Shown here piece by piece: positions 24,601-34,879 of a stretch of 64,000 bases of DNA. The notes under the pieces were generated by a model, which did not search any database, was not told where the DNA came from, and saw only the letters and a program-made list of their open reading frames with translations. Where the stretch lies: contig CM057227.1 in the NCBI GenBank assembly GCA_029891385.1, forward strand, positions 64,171,567 through 64,235,566, read 5' to 3'. A program made the position numbers and the translations under genes. Positions within the stretch are counted from its first letter, which is position 1; each line of letters starts with the position of its first letter. Origin of the DNA: Erythroxylum novogranatense (Eukaryota; Streptophyta; Magnoliopsida; Malpighiales; Erythroxylaceae).

Positions 24601-25344
24601 TGTATTTTTGTGTAAATTGAGAATTGATATTGTTTTGTCTTGAATTGCCTTTTGTGTATATAAAGCAGTTCTTATGGGATGTATATGAATTCGAGACTTG
24701 GATATTGATTTTATGATCACAATTGAGTATGATTATGCTTTATGTTTGTAATTGGATATTGAATGAGGATTTTGTATATGGATTTGAGTTATTGAATGTG
24801 GTTGGGATTGATTGAGATTTTATATAATCGATTGAGGATTAATGAAGTGTTAGGTTTAGATGTGCGTTCCTGCTGGTGTTATGGATTCCGGACGGGAGGG
24901 TCCGATGATGATTTGTGTTATTGGGTTGTGATATTAGAAGTGTTTTACCTTTGCGAAATTTTTGAAATTTGTCAAAATACAGTAGTTATCTTGCCAAAAT
25001 TTCGGTAAAAATCGATTTTAGATAAGAAATAGAATAAGAAGTTAGTTTGGTAAAGTTGAGATTTTAGTTAAAAAGAAATGAAAAGAAAGAAAGAATGGGA
25101 ATATGAGATTAAATTATGCGTGAGTAAGAAAAAAAAAATATACCGGATTTTGGAATGGTACGTCTTAGGGTTTCCAACGCGATTAGTTTGCTATGCTTCA
25201 TGTTTGCAACGGATGTCGATGTTTGTTCAGGTTGATTAATTCGTTCGCTTTGTATTTGATTCGATTCGCATTCGATTATGAATTTTGTTTGTTTTCAGTT
25301 TCCGCTTTCCGGTTGGGATCCGGTTCCCAGATCGGGTCCCAACA
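21615..25344 (+). repeat. LTR3 of the three-LTR element (about 3730 bp, lacks terminal TGTTGGA)
   Basis: It begins ACCCCGATC directly after the PPT, where LTR2 has TGTTGGACCCCGATC, so the first 6-7 bases are deleted. The 3' end GGGTCCCAACA is intact and followed by TAGAT. The remainder aligns with LTR2 over its full length. The loss of the integrase recognition end suggests a post-insertion deletion or a recombination scar. Confidence 0.85.
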
Positions 25345-25349
25345 TAGAT
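25345..25349. repeat. Target site duplication TAGAT (right)
   Basis: It matches 12691-12695 and is followed by CTTAACTATT, the resumed host LTR sequence. Confidence 0.7.
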
Positions 25350-26268
25350 CTTAACTATTGAGCACAAATTGATCAAAAGCATCTCAAATAAACAAAAACC
25401 ATTAAACATTCAAACACCCAATAAATTCAGATTTGCAAAAACACATAAATAAACTCAAACAATCATGACTAAAACTAGAAAATTGCAAGAATAAACATCC
25501 ATTGATATATCATAAAGGTTCTTTACAAAATTCATGAGTTTCAACAACAAAATCCATCAAATATTCACTCTAAATATTCTAGCACATGTAAAAACGTTAT
25601 TAACACTAAGAAAGATCTAAATTAACGGAATGAATAGATTAAGACATATGAAGATAAAGCATTGAAAATGAAATAAACTAGCTAAGCATAAAGAAAATAA
25701 CAAAAACTTCTTTGCTCCTTCCTTCTCTCTTCTTCATCTCTCTGCTTAAAGTTTTCAAAAGTGACAAATTGTCTAGCCTCCCTCTAGGTCCTCCTCTCTT
25801 TCTTTATGTAGTATGTTCCATTTAGGGTAAAACTTAGGATTTTCCTCTATATAAAAAGTCTAAAAAGCCACTTAAAAACTTATGTTTGGAAGGTCATCCA
25901 TATCTGTCTACACGCAAGTCGTAATCATATCCAGTTTATCTACTCTCTATCATGATCGTAGCTGACTCCCTATGATCATTCCCCTGTGCTCAGGCTTCTG
26001 TCATGATTATGGCCAACTCCCCATGATTATGACCTAAGGTTGTTTCCTGGGTCTTCTTCGATTCTCCTCCGAATGCTTTTGATGGTTTTCACTCTATGGA
26101 TGGCTCTCCAACTTTGTCAAACTTCTTCCTTATGGCATATATTTTTGTTCACTCCTCTAATCTATATGTAAACACAAGATGAACACAAATTGAGTATTTA
26201 AACACAACAATAGGATTAAAAAAAACGTTGAAAATCATAAGAAAATATAAGATGATTCAATCCTATCA
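25350..26268 (-). mobile_element. Decayed Athila-like LTR, minus orientation (part 2)
   Basis: Read on the minus strand it starts near 26268 (TGATAGGATTGAATC). It carries the 'catgattatggcc / atcatgatcgtag' palindrome words at 25918-26030, then a TATA-like box (TTTTTATATAGAGG) at about 25845 and a GA-rich leader (25700-25745). This is the same order as in the LTRs at 31454-34162 and 36832. It continues at 11640-12690 across the inserted element. No PBS or PPT was found. Confidence 0.5.
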
Positions 26269-26811
26269 ACTTTGCATAACTAAATTTGTAGATGTGGTGA
26301 GTCTGGATCGTATCCATAAAATAAATTAAAATTAAACTAGTAAAAGCAAGTTATAGCAAACAATCGAAAATGAAAAAAGTTTCAAATTTATGTAAAGTCT
26401 GGTTTTAGGATCAATATTAGCCTAGAAACAATTAAACAAATCCCATCATTCTATTGTTTCTACAGTTCTCCTCAAACTATTGATCAGATACTAACAATAC
26501 ACTCTTTCAATCTCGGTTTTCCCATAGATTATATTTAATTAAGATGCGATCGTTAATTAAAACTAACCATCAAATAACCTAGGATACGATCTCTATATTC
26601 AATTTGACAGCTGCATTACAAAGTGGAAAATGATCAATATAGGCAGTAACCTCACACGTTCAGGTTGTCTAACTTATGTTCTTCCTAGCAGTTCAAGATC
26701 ATTAGTGGCTACTAATGAACATTAAATATAACAATTACAGATTATATTCAACATTCTAGCAATAGATTCGTAAGAAAATAATCCAAATAACATATCAAGA
26801 TCATCTTTACA
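26269..26811 (-). mobile_element. Decayed Athila/Tat-like LTR, minus orientation (part 1)
   Basis: GGTGAGTCTGGATCG at about 26302 is the reverse complement of the conserved LTR 3' region that reads 'gatctacctagactcacc' at 41032. The following 500 bp are collinear with the minus-strand LTR at 35837-36560. The last five bases (TTACA) form the left TSD of the inserted solo LTR. The sequence resumes at 31131. Confidence 0.6.
26807..26811. repeat. Target site duplication TTACA (left)
   Basis: TTACA precedes TGTAACATCCC and is repeated at 31126-31130. Confidence 0.85.
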
Positions 26812-29800
26812 TGTAACATCCCATCACCGATGGGAAGGGTAAAATAGTAATTTGAGACGGGTTATGAGTGAGTAAACTAATCTTGGTATGTTCATGCATA
26901 TTATGGCCTCCATATATGCATAAATTGTAATTTTTGTAAATGTACATGATTGTACATCCATTCCTGACATTTCCCGGCATGTGTCTATTGTGGAAAAATA
27001 TGAATTGGTGCTTGAACATCAAATTGGAGTGGATTTTTGTGTGTTTTTCATTTGAAATTTTAGAAATTTTTCTGAAAATTTTTCGGGATACCTTCTCGGA
27101 CCGAAAATTTGACAAGTGACAGACCGATTTGGTTTCCGATACCGAAAATAACTGTTCAATGGCACTGAAAAATTAAATACATGATTTTAGGAATTATGCA
27201 ATTGGAGCCATTGAAATTTGGTAAGAAATTGGGCTAGAAATTGAAAGAAATTAAATGGAGCAAATGGGAGATTGACATGTGGCAAGTGACATGTTTTATT
27301 TCATTAAAAGCTCCCCTTTTAGTTCATTCTCGATGCTTTCTTCAAAAGGGACAAAATCCTTATGTTCTTCTTTCTCCTCCATCCAAAACTCTCCATCTCT
27401 TCTCCTTCATTAATTTTTCTCTTTCTTTTAGTTGGAATTGCTATCACCTTTACCCACACAAGAAACCTCTCCTATGCTACTTACTTCCTCCTCCTTGTTC
27501 ATCAAGAAACACCAACCTAAGTTTTGAGGGTGATAATCGTGTATGTGGGGAGGAAGAGGAATTGTGGTTGTGTTAGAGAAATTGAAGAAAGTTGAAGCTT
27601 AATTAGGTAAGCTTTGAGTTAATTTGTTGTTAATTGCATTCATTGTGATGTATTGTGTATTAATTTCATGAAGCTTGTGGTAGGATTGTATGGGAATAAG
27701 TCATGTTTATGTGAGGCTAAATGATGTTGGATATGTGTAATGTGTGAATTAAATGTTTTGGAGTGTTTTTGATGTTAGTATGATGTTAATTGAGTGACAA
27801 ATTAAAAAAAGAAAAAGTGTGAGTGAGTGCTGCAAATTTGTGCCTACTTGTTCAAATGAAGATCTAGATGAAATGTGGTTGAATTAGTGACTAAATGGAA
27901 TGCTTATTGATGTAGGAATGATGTTGGAATGAAAAGAGTAGAGTTAGATATGAGAATCTGGAAAATTTACTTTGTGTAGGTTTCAGATTTTTGGTCATAA
28001 CATTTGTTATGGTTGTGCTATTGAGTTGAGTTTTAGCTTAAATTAAACTTAAGAAGTATGGCTAGAATTCATATGAAGGAAGTGATACTAAATTGTGCCT
28101 TGAAGGAGCTTGAATTTGGCCTTGAAAGTGAGTTGTAGGTGCTGTATGAACAGTAACCCGAACCTTGTGACCTGAAACTTTGATGATTTTTTTTAGGTTG
28201 ATTTGGATTGAATTTGCTAATTTGGTCTTCATGAAAGTTGAATATTTTTGTGTTAGATTTCTAACGCCACTAAGTATGAATTTTTTTGATGTGTAGATTG
28301 AAAGTTATGGTCTGTAAAAGTTCTGGTGGCAATTCAGCCCAAATTGTGTTTTGAGTGCAAGTGACTCTAAGTGCATAGGTTTTGTGCTTTTTGTGTTTTG
28401 ATATTAATTTTGGACTGTTAAGGGTGAAATTGGCTCAAATGACCTTTTGGAAAGTTGTAGAGGATTGTTGTAGCTTTCTAATGAGGTATTATATGCGAAT
28501 TTTGGATGTAAGAATTGTAAGATACAAATTGGTAAAGTTTTGGTTATGGTTAGGTCATGTGTTGTTTCAACCCTCCTTAATAGGACAACCACATTAATGG
28601 GAGGATTTGACCTAATTAGAGATGGAATTTGGTTTTAAGTCCTTCTCAATAATTGTAGTATATTGTCTGATTTTTTTATTTCTATATGGTATGGAATTTT
28701 TCTCTAAGGGGATGTATTGTTGAGAATAATTTGGGTAGGCAGAAGCTTTGCTTGAGAGTTTGATTTGTTTAGAGATTGAATTGGCTTCTATGTTTTTCAT
28801 GAAAGTTGTAGAATTTGTTTTTTTTTATATTTTGATTGATATAAAATTTGTAATTTTTGGCAAAGGGGATGAAAAGTTATGATTTTTACAAAAGTGCTGT
28901 ACTGTTGTAGTAAATGTGTGATTAGACAGTGTCTTTGAGTGCATTTTTGACACCCTTAGAGGTATTTTTAAATTTCAAGCTCTTCATGAAACTTGTAGGA
29001 TTTTTCAAGATCTTTCCAATGAGACCTTAATTGTGATTTTTGGACAATTTTGTGAAAAGATAGGTTATGTGAAAGAAGAGATGATATATGAATGGGAAGA
29101 AAGAAAGGCTATTAGAGAAATTGGAAAAAATTGATTTAAAAAAAAACAAACAAAAATTTCAGATCCTCGCATCTCGTAAGGGAAATATGTCCCCTCGTAA
29201 GAGTGATTTCTTTTAAAAATTAATTAATATTTTATTATTATTATTTATTATTTATTATTTATATTTTTGTTTTAATTTAATTCTTTTGTCAATTACTCTT
29301 TCACCTGACATCCGATTGACCTAATTCTCGAGGCATCGGATTCGTGTAATATTTAATTTCAGTTATTTTTGAAATTGGAAATTTTTAGAGATGAAATTGA
29401 CGAAGATTAATTAGGTCGAAGTGAGAGGACCGGGTAATTATTTTTCTGGTCCATCTTTTATTAATAATTGGACATATAGAGGTCCGAATTGAGTGATTTT
29501 AGTGTCTATGGCTTGCAAATTTTTAGAGAAATTTTTGTGATGGGAATTGGTTAGATCGAAGTGAGGGGATCGGGTAATGATTTTTCTGATCCGTCTTGTA
29601 TTTATTATTGGACCTATAAAGGTCCAAATTGAGCGTTTTTAGTGTCTTTGGGTTTCTAATTTTTAGAAGAACACTTTGTGACGGGAAATTGTGATATAGT
29701 GCCGGGAATGTCACGAACATGCATTGTACACATTTTAATTGCTACATGTGCATTATTAAATATTTCCGAGTGTACCTTTGGTGATGGTGAATATTTTGGA

Positions 29801-30229
29801 CTGTTTAGAGGCACTTTTGGAACGTTACCCCATAGACGTTGCCGAGACTTCCAGGTTTTTGCTTCGGGAGCTATTGGTGAGTAACCTAGATGGTTTCTCA
29901 ATTATTATTTGTTTATTATTTTGCAAGTATAACGTTGTGGAGAAGAATGGTAGGCTTGTGCGTTTGTTTATGATTGGATTCCGGACAGGAGGTTCGATGT
30001 ATTAGGAGAGTATGACATAGAAGTGTTATTTGTCTGAGAATTTGGAGACCTCCGTGTTTCCAATGTGATAAATTGTGATTGTGATTTTCATGTGGATAAT
30101 TGTGAAATAATTGTTTGAATGTGATAATTTGGGTTTGATTGAGATGTGATATTGTTCAATTGCGACATATGCATTCCATGCATGAATGCATGATCAGTTA
30201 ATGACAGTTGTGACCGGAGCAACCACCGA

Positions 30230-30360
30230 GAGCTTAAAGCTCAACGTATTTGGGCCTCGAGCCCACAGTGATTCAGAGCCTATGGCTCAACGATTAATGT
30301 GTCCTTATTGGGACAGTTTCAGAGCCTCTGGCTCAACGATTAATGTGCCCTTATTGGGAC
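30230..30360 (+). repeat. Block of short inverted-repeat words and a 44-bp tandem repeat in the solo LTR
   Basis: It contains GAGCTTAAAGCTC (30230-30242), GGGCCTCGAGCCC (30252-30264), GAGCCTATGGCTC (30276-30288), GTCCTTATTGGGAC (30301-30314) and GAGCCTCTGGCTC (30322-30334). The phrase 'gagcctctggctcaacgatt' plus 'aatgtgcccttattgggac' occurs twice in tandem with small changes. Confidence 0.7.
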
Positions 30361-30676
30361 AGTTCAGGCGCTCAGTCACAACACCGAAATAAATTAGAAA
30401 AGTGTCACATACGCATTTCATATGCATCTGATTTTTAATCTCTTTGATTGAGTGAAAGGCTAACTGCCTTATGTTTCTGTGTTACCAATCGTTCCGAATG
30501 TGAATTATGAAACAATTGGCTTATGCTTGAGTGTTTTATGAATTCAATTGGTTATGGATGACAAATAGAGTGAAATTTATTAAATTGTCTATGTTCACGT
30601 GAAATTGTGCAATAAGATTAAATATGCAATAATGTGAATATATGTTATGTGAAACGATGTGTTGCATGAATTGAGT

Positions 30677-30695
30677 GAACCATCGATGATGGTTC
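30677..30695 (+). repeat. Hairpin with 8-bp perfect arms near the LTR 3' end
   Basis: GAACCATCGATGATGGTTC has arms GAACCATC and GATGGTTC with a 3-nt loop. Related sequence lies at the same place in other copies (46529-46540 decayed; minus strand at 55985-56006 and 48470-48483), always followed by a conserved 'ctcactgagttcgcaaaactcaccc' context. Confidence 0.7.
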
Positions 30696-31125
30696 CTCAC
30701 TGAGTTCGCAAAACTCACCCAAAATTTGCAATTATTTTTCAGGACCTAGAAGAATACCCCGTTAGACAACGGGTGTATATCAACTGCATACGAGTGAGAA
30801 AAGAGGTCGGGATTAGTTCGCGTCTGCATTAATGTCTAAGAAAAATTGTACTTTCTGATTTTTTTTGTACAAATGATTAGGTCATGTTGTAAAGTCAACA
30901 AACTGAATTACTTTGTATTTATAAGAGGACCCCCGTGGTCAATGAACTCACAGATGAATATAAATGTAAATTGTTTTCCACATAATATATAAAGTACTTG
31001 TATGTTTCAAAAAAAAAATTATACTGAGTTTTGACTGAGTGATGTAGTATGCCACCCTCACAGGGAACGGACTCGGATATCACCATCGATGTCGGGTTCG
31101 AGTCATGCGGGAGTGGGGTGTTACA

Positions 31126-31130
31126 TTACA
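31126..31130. repeat. Target site duplication TTACA (right)
   Basis: Matches 26807-26811. Confidence 0.85.
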
Positions 31131-31453
31131 AATCCTAATTCAATCAACACAACAATAATAATCCAAAAAGAGACTATTAACAACAACAAGATAAGATAGC
31201 TTAATCGTGACTCGGGCATCAATTTCACATTTGAACCGATGTTGGGAAGGTTAGCATTTCACCTTCTCCTTCATGCTCCAAGCATCAGCTATCATAGCCT
31301 CTATTGGTGCTTAACGTCAAGAGAAAATGAAGAAAAATGATGTATTTGTTTCTGTCCTAAGGGTTACTCTTTCAATCGTCACAAAATTCCCTTTTATAGT
31401 TAAAAACTAGGTTTAAATGGGGCACTATCCCTTCTCTCTCCTGTGAGAAGTGT
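31131..31453 (-). mobile_element. Decayed Athila/Tat-like LTR, minus orientation (part 2)
   Basis: It continues 26269-26811 and is collinear with 36560-36790, including the shared 'actaggtttaaa' at about 31407. It stops where the next minus-strand LTR begins. Confidence 0.5.
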
Positions 31454-32862
31454 TGAGTGCTAAGTTTTAATCTAATTGAAACCCTTAGAATAATGCAAAC
31501 GTAAAGGTCATGAATTGTAGTATGTGAGGTGTTGATGCTACGAGGAGTTGTGAACTAATCTAACCTTAAGTTATCTAAGGCTTAAGGAATTAATAATACG
31601 AAAATAAAAACAATGAAAAAGTAAATACAAGAATATGATTGATGGAAAATTAATTCGTAAAATTAATGCAAAAGAAATCAATTTGAGCATCACCAAATGA
31701 CAAAGGGAAACACACAAGAGAACTTACCAAATTATGAGAGATGGGAATTTTCCTATCATCAATCCTATCCTAACCATTTATATGTTATTATAGTGTCAGT
31801 TCTAGACTATCCAAGGGAGGATTAATCTCTCTCAAGTAATAATCACAAACCCTAATTAATAAACCCTAATTAAGTTTAATATGGAACATGTAATTTCTCG
31901 GTTACTAGCAGCCCTAACACTAATTAGTTCTTAAGTTTTCTAACAAACAGTCGAGTCTCACATAGGATCTCTTTCTATACAATTACCAATTTGATTAATT
32001 GCGTGATCTATTATATTATTTAACTCTCATTAAACAACCTAACCATTTCGTATTTAATTCACTCTTTGGATTTATTACCGAAACATGAAGTTACAAAAAT
32101 CAATCATAGATTAATATCAAATCAAGTCAAAATCCTTAAAGAAAATTAGAACATCATCCTTGAATCTATATCCATAAACATATTCATATCCATCTTACAC
32201 ATTCAGTAAAGAAATAAACAAGATGAACAAAATTGTCACTTGGAAAGGGACCAGGATGACTTAAGAAGGCAGCAGTGTCGGAAGCATATTCTTCTTATCT
32301 CCTCTTGAAGATTTTCCCAAAGTGGCATAATGGAGAGCTCCCTTTACAATTCCTTTTTTTATTTATATACTCTTTTCTATTTTGGGCAACACCAGGGTTT
32401 TTCTAGGTCTAAAAAGTCATTTGAAAACTTGATTTCTAAAGGTTGTCCACGTTTGTTGTCACGTAGGCCACGATCGTGGCCTATAGTGCCACAATCATTA
32501 CACCTAATTTAACCTTCTATTACGATAGTGGCGTACTGGCCTCGATTGTGGCCCTTCCTCTATGCTTCTGTCACGATCATGGCTTATTGGCCATTCCATG
32601 ATCATGGCCATGGGTTTTTCCTTGAGCTTCCTTTGATTCTCCTTCGTTATTCAATATTTCTCTAAAACACTAGTAAATACATTAAGGAATCTCAAACACA
32701 TAAAATTGAAGCTCAATTGTACACTCTAACCTACAAAATGCACAAAACATAAATATTTAGCTAAATAATAAAATCTTAACCTAAATGTGAACTAAAAACT
32801 CAATTTAATAACTAAACACATACTAAACTACCCAGAAAACATTATGCAATCTACCACTATCA
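31454..32862 (-). mobile_element. Athila-like LTR X, minus orientation (1409 bp)
   Basis: On the minus strand it begins TGATAGTGGTAGATTGCA (32862 leftward) directly after a PPT (GTGTGGGGATGT). It ends ...CTTAGCACTCA at 31454. It shares the layout of the LTR at 36832. It has palindrome words including the perfect 16-bp GGCCACGATCGTGGCC (32466-32481), a TATA-like AGTATATAAATAA at about 32360 and a GA-rich leader at about 32285-32315. With LTR Y it forms a collapsed element. Confidence 0.7.
32466..32610 (-). promoter_or_regulatory. Array of palindromic words upstream of the TATA-like box of LTR X
   Basis: It comprises GGCCACGATCGTGGCC, several relaxed forms (e.g. CTCGATTGTGGCC, CACGATCATGG) and CCATGATCATGG within 150 bp. 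In LTR orientation it lies about 110-250 bp upstream of the TATA-like box, so it may be an upstream promoter element in U3. A role as protein binding sites is inference. Confidence 0.5.
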
Positions 32863-32894
32863 ACATCCCCACACAATGATTTTTTTTTACTTAT
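32863..32894 (-). mobile_element. Residual 32-bp interior between LTRs X and Y
   Basis: On the minus strand it holds an A-run and the PPT ending GTGTGGGGATGT. The PBS and all coding sequence are gone. The pair is therefore an almost completely deleted element rather than two independent solo LTRs. Confidence 0.6.
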
Positions 32895-34162
32895 TGAGTT
32901 CTAAGTTTTAATCTAACTAAAACCCTCAGAATATTGTAAGCACACAGGTTATGAATTATAGTATGTGAGGTATTGATACCATGAGGAATTGTGAACTAGT
33001 CTAACCCTAAGTTATCTAAGGCTTAAGGAATTAATAAAGAGAAAATAAAACAAGACAAAAAAGTAGACAAAATACTATGATTAATGGAAAATTAATTCGT
33101 AAAATTAATGCAAAAGAAATCAAATTGAAAAACACCAAGTTACAATGGGAAAACACAAAAGAGAATTTACCAAATTGTGAGAGATGAGATTTTTCCTATA
33201 ATTAATGCTAACCTAACCATTTATGTGTTATTATGGTGTCAGTTCTAGACTATCAAAAGAAGGATTGCTCTCTTTAAAATTATAATCACAAACCTTAATT
33301 AGGTCTAGTACTGACCATGTAATTTCTTAATTACCAACAACCCTAACCCTAATTAGTTCTTAAGATTTTTAATAAATAATTTATCTCACACAAGATCTCT
33401 CTTTGTGAAATTACCAATTTTATTAATTTCATGATCTATTAGATTATTTAACTCTCATTAAACAACCAAATCATTTTGTATTCGATTCACTCTCTTGATT
33501 TATTATCAAAACGTGAAGCTACAATAATCAATCACAACACCTAATTGCAATAACATAAAAATGATTAGATTAACATCAAATTAATTCAAAATCCCTAAAG
33601 AAAGTTAGAACATCATCTTTGAATCCATATCTATAAACATATTCATATCCATCTTACACATTTAGTGAAGAAATAACAAGATGAACAAAGTTGTCAGTTA
33701 GAAAGGGACTGGGATAACTTGGGAAGGTAGCAGCATTGGAAGCAGTATCCTCTTCTTCCTCTTCTCCCTTCTCTCTCTTCTTCTTCTCTCCTCTTAAAGC
33801 TTTACCTAAAGTGGTTGAGTTGAGGGCTCCCTTTAGGGTTCCTTTCTTTTCTTTATATACTCATTTCTATTTTGAGCAACCTGGCCATGATCATGACCTT
33901 TCCTCCACGCTTTGTCACAATCGTGGCTATGGGTTTCGCCTTTTTTCTTCGATATTTGCTCTGAAACACTAGCAAACACATCAAGGCACCTCAAACATAT
34001 AAAATTGAAGTTCAATCTCTTGCTCTAACCCACATAACACAAAAAGCACTATTATTTAACTAAATAACAAAATCTTAACCTAAACATGTACTAAACTTTC
34101 AATTTAATAACTAAACACAGACTAAACTACCTATTAAAACATTATGCAATCTACCATTACTA
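32895..34162 (-). mobile_element. Athila-like LTR Y, minus orientation (about 1268 bp)
   Basis: It is collinear with LTR X along its length, ending on the plus strand with 'tatgcaatctaccattac'. It is shorter because of deletions in the palindrome region. Palindrome words remain at 33882-33930 and a TATA-like GAGTATATAAAG on the minus strand at about 33855. Its distal end has mutated (TACTAA instead of ACTATCA). No matching TSD was found around the X/Y pair. Confidence 0.65.
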
Positions 34163-34879
34163 ACCATGCATGACGTGAGAAGAGATCTCACACACATGCA
34201 CACCATGGTATGGCCGTGAGATGCTTCCTTACTTTCTTCTTTACTTTCACACTTTATCTTGTCTCTTCTTATTTTAATCCTCCTATTCTTCTTGCAACAT
34301 GAATTAATAGAGTTTGGACAATGAGAAGGTGGCTTAAATGAATAAGATTTTGGGTTACTTTAGCTCGTTTACTTTTGAAATGTACCCAAAATCAAATATG
34401 AACTAAAGTGAACATCATAAGCATTTTTAAGGCATTAATCACTAAGGGTAGTATATTAAATGAATCAACATTTAAGCACAAATCATTATGACAAAACATC
34501 TATTCAATATTGGGATTTACGATAAAGACACTTCAATGCTCAAGTTATTGAAAACCAAAGGATGCTAAGTATAGAGAGAAATCTCTAATTTAGTTTAGTG
34601 ATAATGGTTATATAAGATTAGCTTTGAGTGTCACTTTTTTATAGGAAATCTTTTAAGAAGTGTAGTTGGAATCTAAGTATCCTTTTCAAAGTTGGATTTA
34701 ACCTACACAAGGTAGCTTAAACAATATTTAATTATAATTTTATCTCTTAATATAAATGAAACCTATTTTGATTGAACTTGCCATTTTTAAAAATTATGCA
34801 TTTTATGTGGAAATTTATCTTTCAAGATTGAAGAATGATGTTGGAAAACATTGAATAAATGAGGCTGACTTTGTACACT
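34163..34879. other. Unassigned intergenic sequence
   Basis: AT-rich, with no ORF and no LTR end recognised. It starts with short self-complementary words (ATGGTATGGCCGTGAG region, 34203). Confidence 0.3.

Larger units (their letters stand above)
12696..25344 (+). mobile_element. Three-LTR non-autonomous Ty3/gypsy element (LTR-int-LTR-int-LTR)
   Basis: The structure is LTR1 12696-16410, interior 16411-17144, LTR2 17145-20882, interior 20883-21614 and LTR3 21615-25344. It is flanked by TAGAT on both sides. Each interior starts with a PBS complementary to initiator tRNA-Met and ends in a PPT preceded by the relic 'ttcgaggacgaaattctttt', a phrase typical of the 3' end of chromovirus (Tekay-type) pol. 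No gag or pol is present, so movement would need proteins from a partner element. The array probably arose by unequal recombination between LTRs of one two-LTR insertion. The LTRs are about five times longer than the interior, which is unusual. Confidence 0.85.
26812..31125 (+). mobile_element. Solo LTR of a chromovirus-like Ty3/gypsy family (4314 bp)
   Basis: It begins TGTAACATCCCATC and ends GGGGTGTTACA, with a perfect TTACA TSD and no interior, PBS or PPT, so it is a solo LTR left by LTR-LTR recombination. Its internal order is: a hairpin at the very start (26820-26834), a CT-rich leader (27360-27500), a donor-like site (GT at 27607), diverged repeat modules (28230-29060), a 'ccgacatccgattgac'-type block at about 29310 shared with the three-LTR element, a hairpin-word block (30230-30390), an 8-bp-arm hairpin (30677-30695) and an acceptor-like TTTTTCAGG (AG ends 30742). 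The 111-codon frame at 27241-27576 has no recognisable domain. Confidence 0.85.

Noticed and set aside
27241..27576. 111-codon plus-strand frame in the solo LTR
   Set aside because: It lies in the CT-rich leader region, has no recognisable domain, and the related LTRs do not keep it open.
31090..31110. GGGTTCGAGTC resembling the B box of a tRNA gene
   Set aside because: It is part of the conserved LTR end; no A box or cloverleaf could be formed around it.
33343..33356. Telomere-like CCCTAACCCTAA
   Set aside because: Only two units, and the homologous LTR X reads CCCTAACACTAA, so it is chance variation in an LTR.
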